From Paenibacillus sp. MBLB1832 (lineage in GTDB: Bacteria; Bacillota; Bacilli; Paenibacillales; NBRC-103111), in the NCBI RefSeq assembly GCF_032271945.1, contig NZ_CP130319.1:4483001-4547000 (forward strand): 64,000 nucleotides of DNA, read 5' to 3'. The stretch's first letter is position 1. Each line of letters opens with the position of its first letter. A program made the position numbers and the translations under genes. The notes beneath the pieces are model-generated. The model worked only from the letters and a program-made list of their open reading frames with translations. It did not search any database and was not told the DNA's origin. Of this stretch, positions 1-10,631 are shown piece after piece.

Positions 1-2562
<2,562 letters not shown>

Positions 2563-2581
2563 GATTTCCTCCATTTATAAG

Positions 2582-2609
2582 TATCTTTGACCCGAAGATC
2601 AAAGTCTCT
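2582..2609. repeat. Hairpin repeat, diverged third copy in the sufC-sufD gap
   Basis: This 28-bp stretch reads ATCTTTGA, a spacer, TCAAAGTCTC and forms a 6-bp CTTTGA/TCAAAG stem. It resembles the two perfect copies upstream of sufC at 3499-3526 and 3534-3561 but has a different loop. It falls between the sufC stop and the sufD ribosome binding site, so in the mRNA it is an intercistronic hairpin without a T-run. Confidence 0.7.
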
Positions 2610-2614
2610 CCGCT

Positions 2615-3445
2615 CTAGTACTTCGGCGCAGTCGTGTTCATTGGAATTTTGAATTCTTCCGTATCTTGACCAACAGTTTCATCCACGATGCCGAGTTCTT
2701 CTTTGATCCAGTCATAGCCTTCCGCTTCCAGACGCTCAGCAAGTTCAGGACCGCCTGATTTCACGATACGGCCTTGCATCATAACATGTACAAAATCTGG
2801 TTTAACGTAGTTAAGCAAACGTTGGTAATGCGTAATGATCAAGAATCCGCGCTCTTCGCTGCGCATTGCGTTTACACCTTCTGCAACGATACGTAAAGCA
2901 TCGATATCCAAACCGGAGTCAATTTCATCAAGAATAACGAATTTAGGCTCTAGCAAAAGCATTTGAAGTATTTCATTACGTTTCTTCTCTCCGCCGGAGA
3001 AGCCTTCGTTCAAATAACGGTGCATGAACTCAGGGTTCATTTCAAGCTGCTTCATTTTCGCTTCCATTTGACGGATGAACTTGATCAAGGAGATCTCATT
3101 ACCTTCGCCGCGGCGAACGTTCATCGCACTGCGCAAGAAATCAGCATTCGTTACGCCCGTGATTTCGCTTGGGTATTGCATAGCCAAGAACAGACCAGCG
3201 CGTGCTCTCTCGTCAACTGCCATCTCAAGAACGTCTTCACCGTCTAAAGTAACGGAACCCTCGGTAACTTCATATTTCGGGTGGCCCATCAACGCGGACG
3301 CCAACGTACTTTTCCCCGTACCGTTCGGCCCCATGATCGCGTGAATTTCGCCGCCTTTGATTTCAAGGCTAAGACCTTTCAAAATTTCCTTTCCTTCGAC
3401 GTTCGCTCTTAGACCGTCTATTGTAAATGTTGATGAATTTGCCAT
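2615..3445 (-). CDS. sufC: SufC, ABC-type ATPase of the SUF system
   Basis: SufC is the soluble ATPase of SufBCD; ATP binding reshapes the SufB-SufD scaffold. The 276-aa protein has Walker A at residues 39-47 (GPNGTGKST), the unusual SufC signature FSGGEKKRNEI near residue 148, and Walker B LDEIDSGLD near 175. The reading frame extends 75 bases upstream, but GGAGG lies 8-9 bases before MANSSTF, and the extension would run through the hairpin repeat, so 3445 is taken as the start. The protein is slightly longer than typical SufC because of a C-terminal tail. First gene of the operon. Confidence 0.95.
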   Translation of the reverse strand: MANSSTFTIDGLRANVEGKEILKGLSLEIKGGEIHAIMGPNGTGKSTLASALMGHPKYEVTEGSVTLDGEDVLEMAVDERARAGLFLAMQYPSEITGVTNADFLRSAMNVRRGEGNEISLIKFIRQMEAKMKQLEMNPEFMHRYLNEGFSGGEKKRNEILQMLLLEPKFVILDEIDSGLDIDALRIVAEGVNAMRSEERGFLIITHYQRLLNYVKPDFVHVMMQGRIVKSGGPELAERLEAEGYDWIKEELGIVDETVGQDTEEFKIPMNTTAPKY

Positions 3446-3498
3446 TTTCTTTAAGCCTCCATAATGTTTGAATGTACTAGATAAATGATAACCCTTTA

Positions 3499-3561
3499 TA
3501 GGGATCTTTGACGGAGTCAAAGTCTCACCTTATTAGGGATCTTTGACGGAGTCAAAGTCTC
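3499..3561. repeat. Two tandem copies of a 28-bp hairpin repeat in the suf leader
   Basis: Two identical 28-bp units (3499-3526 and 3534-3561, period 35) each contain the perfect inverted repeat CTTTGAC-GGA-GTCAAAG flanked by AGGGAT and TCTC. They lie between the sufC promoter and the sufC ribosome binding site, so they form two consecutive stem-loops in the 5' untranslated mRNA. A diverged third copy lies between sufC and sufD. There is no T-run, so they do not look like terminators. Confidence 0.85.
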
Positions 3562-3573
3562 TCCTTTTTTAAT

Positions 3574-3611
3574 TGATTATCATTGATTCTCATTAGAATA
3601 ATTCTATTATA
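3574..3611 (-). promoter_or_regulatory. Probable suf promoter with a Fur-like operator
   Basis: On the minus strand a perfect TATAAT (3611-3606) is followed downstream by TGAGAATCAATGATAATCA (3592-3574). That 19-mer carries two Fur-like half sites (TGAGAAT and TGATAAT) but matches the 7-1-7 Fur consensus imperfectly, about 9-10 of 14 positions. No good -35 is visible. A repressor at this spot would overlap the transcription start. Iron control of suf is biologically reasonable; the site itself is inferred. Confidence 0.4.
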
Positions 3612-3683
3612 ACTTACTGAAACAAATCAAGAAAGGGCAATCGGATGAAAAAGGAGACTGTTTTGTGAATTGCTACGTATTTT

Positions 3684-4253
3684 TTATGCCAAAGTACGTT
3701 TAATTTCAGCAATTCGCTCAGTGAATTCGTCCTCATTCAACACTGCTGCCATAGCGGACTCTTCAGGGACAGGAATTCCGAGCTCAATCCATGATTTGCA
3801 GCCAATATAGGCCTGTTCGATCGGAATTTGAATGGGTTCGTGCAGCGTGTACACCCTTAGAATCATAATATGCAGCGGGTTTTTACGTTTCCACTTCAAA
3901 CGTTCTTCTGTGAAATTTTCCGTCCATATATGAAATGGAAATAAGTGATTGAGTTGTTCCTGGTCGCTTACTTCAATATCCTCCACGACTCTAGCGAAGG
4001 AACGGATTGTCACGTGCGTATCCTCAGCGCTCCAACCTTCTAACGTTTCATCAATCAGTCCGCTGAACGGCTCCTTTAACAACGCTTTTCTCTGGTGTTC
4101 ATAGGTGGGATAGAGAAAAAAATCGTCCGAAACGACTTGAAAATCCCTTGTTTCTTCAATAATGCCTCCCTTGCGCATAATAAAAATTTGCGAGCCCGCT
4201 TCCAGTGCTTTAACAGCCGACGCCCATTCTTTCAAAGCCTTTGCATTCCCCAT
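3684..4253 (-). CDS. DUF1802 family protein
   Basis: This protein of about 189 aa matches the DUF1802 family from its opening MGNAKALKEWASAVKALEAG and the following MRKGGIIEETRDFQV block. The biochemical function is unknown. The frame stays open to a TTG at 4313, but a promoter-like TTGTTT-17-TATAAT lies inside that extension and GAGGAG precedes the ATG at 4253, so the shorter protein is preferred. It looks soluble, with no signal peptide or membrane segment. It is probably transcribed alone, since it has its own promoter and lies about 70 bases upstream of the suf promoter. Confidence 0.75.
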   Translation of the reverse strand: MGNAKALKEWASAVKALEAGSQIFIMRKGGIIEETRDFQVVSDDFFLYPTYEHQRKALLKEPFSGLIDETLEGWSAEDTHVTIRSFARVVEDIEVSDQEQLNHLFPFHIWTENFTEERLKWKRKNPLHIMILRVYTLHEPIQIPIEQAYIGCKSWIELGIPVPEESAMAAVLNEDEFTERIAEIKRTLA

Positions 4254-4289
4254 AGCATACAGCTCCTCGTTCTCCTCATTAATCCATCT

Positions 4290-4318
4290 ATTATAAATAA
4301 ACTTTCCTGCCAAAACAA
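4290..4318 (-). promoter_or_regulatory. Sigma-A type promoter for the DUF1802 gene
   Basis: TTGTTT (4318-4313) and TATAAT (4295-4290) are separated by 17 bases on the minus strand. The predicted start of transcription is about 30 bases upstream of the ATG at 4253, which supports the shorter gene model. Confidence 0.55.
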
Positions 4319-4345
4319 ATACAATATGGATTTATTAGGCCAAAA

Positions 4346-4376
4346 ATAAAAAAAGAACAGCCTTTATTTCAAGGCC
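4346..4376 (-). terminator. Terminator of the 52-aa small protein gene
   Basis: Minus-strand GCCTT-GAAATA-AAGGC is followed by TG and a T-rich run (4357-4348). The stem overlaps the stop codon of the small gene. Confidence 0.6.
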
Positions 4377-4522
4377 ATTCCTTCCTGCATGCGGGCAAAC
4401 TGTTCCTGATTCTGTTTCATTGGATTCGGATCTGTGACTGGATGAGGCGTTTCTGCTTGATAGGCTAGGCATAAGAAAGCGAAACATACGGCTATTGCAA
4501 CGATCAGATCCCTCAGTCTCAT
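4364..4522 (-). CDS. Small secreted or membrane-anchored protein, 52 aa
   Basis: The ATG at 4522 opens a 52-codon frame starting MRLRDLIVAIAVCFAFLCLA: a short positive N-terminus and one hydrophobic helix. A polar, Met/Gln-rich tail follows, ending QFARMQEGMALK. GAGGA sits about 9 bases before the start, and the stop lies within a hairpin followed by T residues, so it has the layout of a complete gene. The helix could be an uncleaved membrane anchor or a signal peptide. No family was recognised. A different 65-codon frame across the same DNA lacks a ribosome binding site and was not used. Confidence 0.6.
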   Translation of the reverse strand: MRLRDLIVAIAVCFAFLCLAYQAETPHPVTDPNPMKQNQEQFARMQEGMALK

Positions 4523-4694
4523 TCGACACCATCCTCGGAAACCATTTTGTTTCTAGGATAACTGCGGATCATTTTCGCCGTATTTTACCAAAATAAAGAT
4601 TGTGTAAATTTCGATTTAGCCCAATATTCCGCTGATTTTATGGAAAATATACGACATTTCTAAAAAGTGTATTTCATGCGCCATCAATTTGCCT

Positions 4695-4747
4695 TATACT
4701 AGGGAAAGACTATTAATACTCAGTAAATTAGTTGGAATTAATTCCAA
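4695..4747 (+). promoter_or_regulatory. Candidate mtnKA promoter and 16-bp palindromic operator
   Basis: TATACT (4695-4700) is a reasonable -10, though its -35 is weak. About 30 bases downstream lies the perfect 16-bp palindrome TTGGAATTAATTCCAA (4732-4747), ending 9 bases before the mtnK ribosome binding site. The half site TTGGAAT recurs before the O-acetylhomoserine sulfhydrylase gene at 12983-12996. No SAM riboswitch core was found. A sulfur-responsive repressor such as CymR is a candidate from general knowledge; this is inference. Confidence 0.5.
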
Positions 4748-4768
4748 TCATCCATAGGAGGTTTAACC

Positions 4769-5989
4769 ATGTCAACGTATCATCCTTTATCGGAAGCGCA
4801 GGCGATCGAATACGCACGCCGTATCCCGCAATTATTTCAACCAGGTGCAGAGCTGGCTAGCCAGGAAATTGGCGATGGCAATTTAAACCTTGTATTTCGT
4901 ATAACGGAAGCGGCTACTGGAAAAAGTATTATTTTAAAACAGGCATTACCTTATGCCAAAGTTGTTGGAGAGTCCTGGCCGCTTACGCTGGACCGCGCTC
5001 GTATTGAGAGCGAAGCTTTGATCATTGAAGAAGGGCTCGTTCCTGACCTAGTTCCGCATGTATATGCTTATGATGCTGAACTGGCGCTTACGGTGATGGA
5101 AGATCTCAGCGATCATGTCATCATGCGCAGAGGGTTGATCGAGGGCAATCAGTACCCGCTTTTTGCTGAGCATATTGGGCGTTTCTTAGCTCATACACTC
5201 TTTTTCACTTCGGATCTAGGCAAAAATCAACAAGAAAAGAAGCTCCAGCTTGGACGTTTCATTAATCCAGAGCTGTGCAAAATTACCGAAGATCTGATCT
5301 TCGATGATCCTTATCGTGATGCGGAAACGAACAATTTCGAAGCTGCCATTCGTGATGCTGTCGAGGGGCTTTGGGCAGATGAAGAACTTCACTTGGAAGT
5401 CGCTATTCTCCGCAACAAATTCCTGACTGGGGCGCAAGCTTTGCTGCACGGGGATTTGCATACTGGCAGTATTTTTATTAAGCCAGATTCCACGAAAGTG
5501 ATTGATCCCGAGTTTGCATTTTATGGGCCTATGGGCTTTGATATCGGCGCCGTTTTGGCGAATCTGCTGCTTAACTTCGCTGCACAAGAAGGATGGAGCA
5601 AAGACGAGGCAAGCCGTGCAGCTTATCGCGCTTATTTGACTCAAACCGTGAAGGATGTATGGACGCATTTCGAACAAAACTTCCGCGCGTTATGGAAAGA
5701 ACACGGGGTTGACCGCGTATTCGCGACGCCAGGCTACCAAGACTACTTCGTAGCAAGCTTGCTGCGTGACACCGTCGGCTTCGCTGGCGCCAAAATGGTT
5801 CGCCGCGTTGTCGGTCTTGCCCATGTCGCAGATATCGATAAAATCGGGGATGCTGCCGCTAGAGAGCGCGCACAGCGTCTGGCGCTAACGATCGGTACCG
5901 CTGCAATTCGTGCCAATCGTCAAGTAACGTCGATTGATGAACTTATTCACATCGCAACACGAGCAACAGAAAGAGGTTTTGTACTATGA
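4769..5989 (+). CDS. mtnK: MtnK, 5-methylthioribose kinase
   Basis: MtnK phosphorylates 5-methylthioribose with ATP, a step of methionine salvage after S-adenosylmethionine-derived methylthioadenosine is cleaved. The 406-aa protein has the kinase-like fold of choline/aminoglycoside kinases: the catalytic loop is [13 protein letters not shown] near residues 228-240 and the metal-binding Asp follows in [18 protein letters not shown]. Length fits the family. AGGAGG lies 7 bases before the ATG. Its stop overlaps the mtnA start by ATGA, so kinase and isomerase are translationally coupled. Confidence 0.95.
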   Translation: MSTYHPLSEAQAIEYARRIPQLFQPGAELASQEIGDGNLNLVFRITEAATGKSIILKQALPYAKVVGESWPLTLDRARIESEALIIEEGLVPDLVPHVYAYDAELALTVMEDLSDHVIMRRGLIEGNQYPLFAEHIGRFLAHTLFFTSDLGKNQQEKKLQLGRFINPELCKITEDLIFDDPYRDAETNNFEAAIRDAVEGLWADEELHLEVAILRNKFLTGAQALLHGDLHTGSIFIKPDSTKVIDPEFAFYGPMGFDIGAVLANLLLNFAAQEGWSKDEASRAAYRAYLTQTVKDVWTHFEQNFRALWKEHGVDRVFATPGYQDYFVASLLRDTVGFAGAKMVRRVVGLAHVADIDKIGDAAARERAQRLALTIGTAAIRANRQVTSIDELIHIATRATERGFVL

Positions 5990-7059
5990 CAACAACGACA
6001 AACAACGTAGACATGCAAAGCGCTTTGCAATCCTTGCGCTGGAATGGGCAGGAGCTTGATCTGCTTGATCAACGATTGCTGCCAGAGGAGATCGTATATT
6101 TACCGCTGGAGACACCCGTTGAGGTGTGGGAAGCGATTCGGCACTTGAAAGTTCGCGGCGCACCTGCGATCGGGATCGCCGCTGCGTATGGGGTTTACCT
6201 GGGCATCCGCGGCGTGGATGCTACAGTTGAGGAGCTTCTGGCGGAAGTCCAGAAGCAGGCGGATTATCTGGCGACGTCGCGTCCGACGGCGGTGAATTTG
6301 TTCTGGGCGCTCGATCGCATGCGCGCGAGAGCCGAGGCCTTGGCAGCCGAGGGCGTGAGCCCAGCTGCGTTCAAGGCTGCGCTTCTGCAGGAAGCGCAAG
6401 GGATTCAGGCGGAGGACGAAGACACCAACCGCCGTATTGGCGAACATGCGCTCACGCTGTTCGAGGATGGGTTCGGCGTGCTGACCCACTGCAACGCCGG
6501 CGGTTTGGCAACCGCCAAGTACGGCACGGCGTTAGCGCCGTTCTACTTGGCGAAGGAGCAAGGGCTGAACATCAAAGTGTTCGCCGATGAAACGAGACCC
6601 GTGCTGCAAGGCGCGCGACTAACTGCTTTTGAACTGCAGCAGGCTGGCGTGGACGTCACGCTGATCTGTGACAACATGGCCGGCGCGGTCATGGCGAAGG
6701 GTTGGATCCAAGCGGTCATCGTCGGAACGGACCGCGTTGCGGCGAACGGCGATGTGGCGAACAAAATCGGCACATACAGTGTAGCTGTACTAGCTAAGGC
6801 GCACGGTATTCCGTTCTACGTGGCGAGTCCGATGTCCACGATTGATTTGAATACGCCGACAGGCGGCGATATTCCGATCGAGGAGCGCCACGAGGACGAG
6901 ATCACGCAAGGCTTCGGCAAGCGCACAGCGCCAGCAGGCGTGAAGGTGTTCAATCCAGCGTTCGATGTGACGCCGAACGAGTATGTCACCGCGATTATTA
7001 CGGAAAAAGGGATTGTGCAGGCGCCTTATACCGAGAATTTACGTAAGCTTTTTGAATAA
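5986..7059 (+). CDS. mtnA: MtnA, methylthioribose-1-phosphate isomerase
   Basis: MtnA converts 5-methylthioribose-1-phosphate to 5-methylthioribulose-1-phosphate, directly after MtnK. The 357-aa protein has the family signatures [14 protein letters not shown] (from residue 57), the catalytic cysteine C169 in [11 protein letters not shown] and the catalytic aspartate D249 in [17 protein letters not shown]. It belongs to the eIF2B-like isomerase family. No mtnW/mtnX/mtnB/mtnD genes follow here, so the rest of the pathway must lie elsewhere. The coding sequence looks visibly more GC-rich than its neighbours. A strong terminator follows 8 bases after the stop. Confidence 0.95.
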   Translation: MTTTTNNVDMQSALQSLRWNGQELDLLDQRLLPEEIVYLPLETPVEVWEAIRHLKVRGAPAIGIAAAYGVYLGIRGVDATVEELLAEVQKQADYLATSRPTAVNLFWALDRMRARAEALAAEGVSPAAFKAALLQEAQGIQAEDEDTNRRIGEHALTLFEDGFGVLTHCNAGGLATAKYGTALAPFYLAKEQGLNIKVFADETRPVLQGARLTAFELQQAGVDVTLICDNMAGAVMAKGWIQAVIVGTDRVAANGDVANKIGTYSVAVLAKAHGIPFYVASPMSTIDLNTPTGGDIPIEERHEDEITQGFGKRTAPAGVKVFNPAFDVTPNEYVTAIITEKGIVQAPYTENLRKLFE

Positions 7060-7067
7060 ATGGGTTA

Positions 7068-7091
7068 GGGGATCCTAGGATCCCCTTTTTT
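7068..7091 (+). terminator. Terminator of mtnK-mtnA
   Basis: The perfect 18-bp palindrome GGGGATCCTAGGATCCCC is followed directly by a T-run, 8 bases after the mtnA stop. Confidence 0.9.
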
Positions 7092-7261
7092 AAATGGAAA
7101 TGTACAGTTAATCTCCGTGATCTGATTGATTTTTTTATTTTAGACCAGAAATAACTGTAGTTTTCCACTTAGATCGCTTTGTATGGAGAATAACCCTCGT
7201 AATAACTGGATTTATCCAGTTAGCTTGCTGAACGGACCGGCGGGGGCTCGGTTGGGGAAAG

Positions 7262-7310
7262 TTAAAAAGAGCTGTCCGAAAGTAGAAATTCTACTTCCGA
7301 ACAGCTCTTT
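7262..7310 (-). terminator. Terminator of the Gfo/Idh-AraC operon
   Basis: A long, nearly perfect stem (AAAGAGCTGT...ACAGCTCTTT, about 20 bp, loop AATT) lies just after the araC-type gene stop and runs into T residues on the minus strand. The preceding stretch 7092-7261 holds no gene; it contains a smaller hairpin, AACTGGATTTATCCAGTT, at 7204-7221. Confidence 0.85.
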
Positions 7311-7312
7311 GT

Positions 7313-8275
7313 TTATTGGTGCTGGAGCACCCTGCCCTCGCGGTAAGCGTTAGGGGTTGTGCCGTGTGCTTTTTTGAATACATAGTGCAAATAATTGCTG
7401 GACGTAAACCCGCTTCGTTCGGCGATTTTCTCCAAGGTGAGCGTCGTCTGTTTTAGCTCGCTGCATACAAACTTGAGACGAACTTGTTCCAGGTAGTCGC
7501 TGAACGAGACGTTGGCCTGCTCTTTGAATATGCGCTGCAGCTGCCTCGAGCTAATCTGGATACGCTCCGCGACGCCCTCTAGCGTGAGGGGACGGCGGAA
7601 ATTATCCGCGATGAATTGAATCGCCAGCTGATAGCGATAGCTTTTCATATCACGCGCGGGCAAATGGACTCCCTGCTGATCAGGGCGATACGCGCTCACT
7701 GTGCGCAGCAGCATTTGGACGATGGATTGTTTGATCGTTGTGTATTGACCCAGTTGATTGTTCCGCCACGCTTCATAAGCGACCAGAAAACATTTCATCG
7801 CGTCATGCCGATCTACCGCTGGAATATGCGGCAAACCGTCCAATTGTCCGAGGCACGCTTCGGCCTCTGCGATTTCCGCTTGCTCCCCCCAACTACAGGT
7901 CATAGGGGTAGTTGACGACTCTTGGGCTAGTTTCACGATATCGACATGTAAACAAAGCTCGCCCATCGCTTCCTGCTCGTCGGCTTCTTGGCGATGAATC
8001 ACACCTGGCGCGGTGACATAAAGCAGCCCTTCATGCAGCGGATGTGTGATCCCGTCCAGAATGACTCTCCCTTTGCCATAAGGGATATAATGTATTTCAT
8101 ACTCGGAATGCTGATGATAATCAATGACAGCTCCTGCGGGAAAGGAAGTCAGGTGACAGCGCAATACTCGAAGTCCATATGCCCCCCAACGAAAGCTTAT
8201 ATCTAGGCGATCTAAGGCCATCGGATTTTCCAGCATCGGTTCGAAGTAAAAGGGTTGACTCATAGGGCTGAACAC
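7313..8275 (-). CDS. AraC family transcriptional regulator with N-terminal cupin domain
   Basis: The 320-aa protein has an N-terminal cupin sensor (about residues 20-110, including DYHQHSEYEIHYIPYGKG and a proline-rich turn) and two C-terminal AraC helix-turn-helix motifs (about 215-315, ending in GFTSSNYLHYVFKKAHGTTPNAYR). Such proteins usually bind a sugar or related metabolite and activate catabolic genes. The start is a GTG at 8275 with AAAGGA 6 bases upstream; the ATG four codons later is the alternative. It follows the Gfo/Idh gene by 23 bases on the same strand, so it probably regulates or responds to that enzyme's substrate, which is unknown. Confidence 0.88.
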   Translation of the reverse strand: MFSPMSQPFYFEPMLENPMALDRLDISFRWGAYGLRVLRCHLTSFPAGAVIDYHQHSEYEIHYIPYGKGRVILDGITHPLHEGLLYVTAPGVIHRQEADEQEAMGELCLHVDIVKLAQESSTTPMTCSWGEQAEIAEAEACLGQLDGLPHIPAVDRHDAMKCFLVAYEAWRNNQLGQYTTIKQSIVQMLLRTVSAYRPDQQGVHLPARDMKSYRYQLAIQFIADNFRRPLTLEGVAERIQISSRQLQRIFKEQANVSFSDYLEQVRLKFVCSELKQTTLTLEKIAERSGFTSSNYLHYVFKKAHGTTPNAYREGRVLQHQ

Positions 8276-8298
8276 CGCTTCCTTTCCAGCAAGATGAC

Positions 8299-9315
8299 TT
8301 AGTTGGCTAAGGAATCCAATCGAACTTGAGCTTTGCTGGCAACCGATCGATTCGATGCTTCCATTAACTTCGTTAAGTCTACTGCTAGTTGAATATTTTC
8401 AGTCGCTTTCGTTCCATTCTGAATGTGGGATACCCATTGTTGGAAGGCTGTCGGCCTTGCCTCAGGCAGGGATGCGTAAGGGATCCATTGGCCTGAGGCC
8501 CCTTCCTCTTTATTCGTTCTAAACAAAACGCGGCCATCATGATCGGAGAATAGGACACTCCCTGCAGTGCCATGAACTTCAATCACGAAAGGCGAGAATG
8601 CATTCACGAAGCCCGCTTCTACAATGCCAAGCGCTCCGTTCTCATATTGAAGCAAGGAAACAGCATTATCTTCGACTTCTCTGCCCGTTACATACCCGTA
8701 CGAAGCGCTTACAGCAACTGGTAAACCAAGCAGTAGACGATTCAGATACATCGGGTGACAACCCAGGTCAATCAGCGCACCGCCGCCGCATTGTTCTGCA
8801 TTGTAGAAATGCTGCGGCAACCATCCATTCGGATTCGCTGTCGTAGAGATACCGCCATTATGGGAAAGCCGCGTACGTACAAGGGTAACTTGCCCTAACA
8901 GCTCTTTCTCAACAATTTCTTGAATCGCTAGTGTAGATGGGGAGTTTAATCTAGGTAAAGAAACCGTCAACGTGACGCCAGCTTCCTCGACGGCAGCCAG
9001 GATCTCGTTCACTTCACGAAGTGTAGGCGCAATGACTTTCTCTGTAAAAATATGTTTACCTGCTTGCGCAGCAGCGACCATTACATCTCGATGCATATTA
9101 GTCGGTGTATCAACGACAACCGCTTCAATGTCTGGATTTGCCAAAAGCTCATCTAAGCTGGAGTAGAACGTTACGCCGCGTTTCTCGGCTTCTTCCTGCC
9201 CTCGTTCAGCAATCTCGTCCCAGATCGCAACAATCTCCGTATCTGGATGCTCGTTTACCTCTTTCGCATAATCCTTTGCATGTACGTGCCAAAAACTTAG
9301 CATAGCTACTTTCAT
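8299..9315 (-). CDS. Gfo/Idh/MocA family NAD(P)-dependent oxidoreductase
   Basis: The 338-aa protein begins MKVAMLSFWHVHAKDYAKEV and carries an N-terminal Rossmann fold followed by the Gfo/Idh/MocA alpha/beta domain. The catalytic-region motif EKVIAPTLREV is present near residue 95, where most relatives have EKP. Members oxidise or reduce sugars, inositols and amino sugars; the substrate cannot be told. GGAGG precedes the ATG at 9315 by 9 bases, so the longer upstream frame is ignored. It is the first gene of a two-gene unit with the AraC regulator. Confidence 0.87.
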   Translation of the reverse strand: MKVAMLSFWHVHAKDYAKEVNEHPDTEIVAIWDEIAERGQEEAEKRGVTFYSSLDELLANPDIEAVVVDTPTNMHRDVMVAAAQAGKHIFTEKVIAPTLREVNEILAAVEEAGVTLTVSLPRLNSPSTLAIQEIVEKELLGQVTLVRTRLSHNGGISTTANPNGWLPQHFYNAEQCGGGALIDLGCHPMYLNRLLLGLPVAVSASYGYVTGREVEDNAVSLLQYENGALGIVEAGFVNAFSPFVIEVHGTAGSVLFSDHDGRVLFRTNKEEGASGQWIPYASLPEARPTAFQQWVSHIQNGTKATENIQLAVDLTKLMEASNRSVASKAQVRLDSLAN

Positions 9316-9503
9316 CGTAAATGACCTCCAAATAAGTGACTTGGCTTCATTGTAACATGGCATTGGAGGCTATTAAATTTCGAATTAGCGACACATGGAG
9401 GTGCAAAATTACGACATCAACGAATAGATTCTCCTATTCAAACATTAAGATGGATAGACGGGTTCGTCAAGTATTTTCAACGAGTACGCATCTAAAGTTG
9501 TTA

Positions 9504-9517
9504 ATTCCAATACGAAT
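9504..9517. promoter_or_regulatory. ATTCCAAT-like site upstream of the Old Yellow Enzyme gene
   Basis: ATTCCAATACGAAT matches 12 of 14 bases of the palindrome ATTCCAATTGGAAT found before the O-acetylhomoserine sulfhydrylase gene. It lies about 55 bases upstream of the start at 9572, within an AT-rich stretch. Similarity of the sites is seen; shared regulation is only a guess. Confidence 0.3.
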
Positions 9518-9571
9518 AGTATACAATTGAATAATTATTATTAATTTTTCCGCGTAAGGAGCTGATCTCTG

Positions 9572-10576
9572 ATGTTATTTACACCCTACACGCTAGCTGG
9601 CCTAACCCTCAAAAATCGCATCGTCATGTCGCCCATGTGCATGTATGCTTCTGACGATTCAGGTGAAATCAAAGACTGGCATCACGTTCACTACGCGACC
9701 CGGGCTGTTGGCCAAGTAGGGCTAATTATACTAGAAGCAACAGCAGTCACGGCGCGAGGACGTATCTCTGCACGCGATCTTGGCATCTGGGACGATACAC
9801 ATATCGAAGGTTTGAAACGTGTTGTGGACTCTCTTCATGGTCACGGTGCACATGCGGGCATTCAGTTGGCCCATGCAGGCAGAAAATCTGTGCTCGACAC
9901 ACCGAGCATCGCACCATCCCCTATCCCCTTCTCTGATTCGTTCAAAACGCCAGAGGAAGCTACGCTTACGGATATACAAGACACGATTCAGGCCTTCGCC
10001 GATGCAACGGAGCGCGCAAAGAGAGCCGGATTCGATGTCATTGAAATTCATGCGGCGCACGGCTACCTCATTAATGAGTTCCTATCGCCACTCTCCAATC
10101 ATCGCCAAGATGCGTACGGCGGTGACCAAGAGGGACGTTTCCGTTTCTTGCGAGAAACGGTTGAAGCGATTCAAACAAGGTGGCAGGGTCCATTGTTTGT
10201 TCGTATTTCGGCCCATGAGTATGCGGAAGGTGGTCTTACACCCGAGGATCATGTCTACATCGCCACGAAACTGAAGGAACTCGGTGTTCATCTAATAGAC
10301 GTCAGCTCTGGCGGCAATGCGCCGATTGTGCCCACTACGTTCCCAGGCTATCAGGTGCCGTTCGCTGAAGAAATTCGCACGAAAGCGCATATTCCCGTCG
10401 GGGCGGTTGGACTCATCACAGAACCGCAGCAAGCCGAAGAGATCCTTCAGAGCGACCGTGCGGATCTCATTTTCTTGGGCAGGGTCCTGCTGCGGGACCC
10501 CTATTGGGCTAGAACAGCCGCTCGCGACTTACGTGTTGAGCTTGCGCCACCCCAGCCTTATCAACGAGGCTGGTGA
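9572..10576 (+). CDS. namA: NADPH dehydrogenase, Old Yellow Enzyme family (NamA/YqjM-like)
   Basis: This 334-aa FMN enzyme reduces activated C=C bonds of enones, quinones and xenobiotics with NADPH. Key residues match the YqjM class: C23 and Y25 in MSPMCMYAS tune the flavin and bind substrate, Q98 contacts FMN, and the substrate-binding pair H160/H163 is in [11 protein letters not shown]. The C-terminal [11 protein letters not shown] contributes to the FMN phosphate site. AAGGAG precedes the ATG by about 10 bases. It is transcribed alone, ending in a hairpin shared with the convergent vanY-type gene. Confidence 0.93.
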   Translation: MLFTPYTLAGLTLKNRIVMSPMCMYASDDSGEIKDWHHVHYATRAVGQVGLIILEATAVTARGRISARDLGIWDDTHIEGLKRVVDSLHGHGAHAGIQLAHAGRKSVLDTPSIAPSPIPFSDSFKTPEEATLTDIQDTIQAFADATERAKRAGFDVIEIHAAHGYLINEFLSPLSNHRQDAYGGDQEGRFRFLRETVEAIQTRWQGPLFVRISAHEYAEGGLTPEDHVYIATKLKELGVHLIDVSSGGNAPIVPTTFPGYQVPFAEEIRTKAHIPVGAVGLITEPQQAEEILQSDRADLIFLGRVLLRDPYWARTAARDLRVELAPPQPYQRGW

Positions 10577-10579
10577 ACG

Positions 10580-10628
10580 AAATACCCGCACAAAGGCTAC
10601 ATCGTGTGTAGTCCTTGTGGGGGTATTT
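10580..10628. terminator. Bidirectional terminator between namA and the VanY-type gene
   Basis: An imperfect long stem (AAATACCC...GGGTATTT, with CAAAGGCTACA/TGTAGTCCTTG inside) lies between the two convergent stop codons. Confidence 0.8.
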
Positions 10629-10631
10629 GCA

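Noticed and set aside
4533..4768. SAM riboswitch before mtnK
   Set aside because: The conserved core of S-box RNAs and a terminator hairpin were looked for and not found; a palindromic site is present instead.
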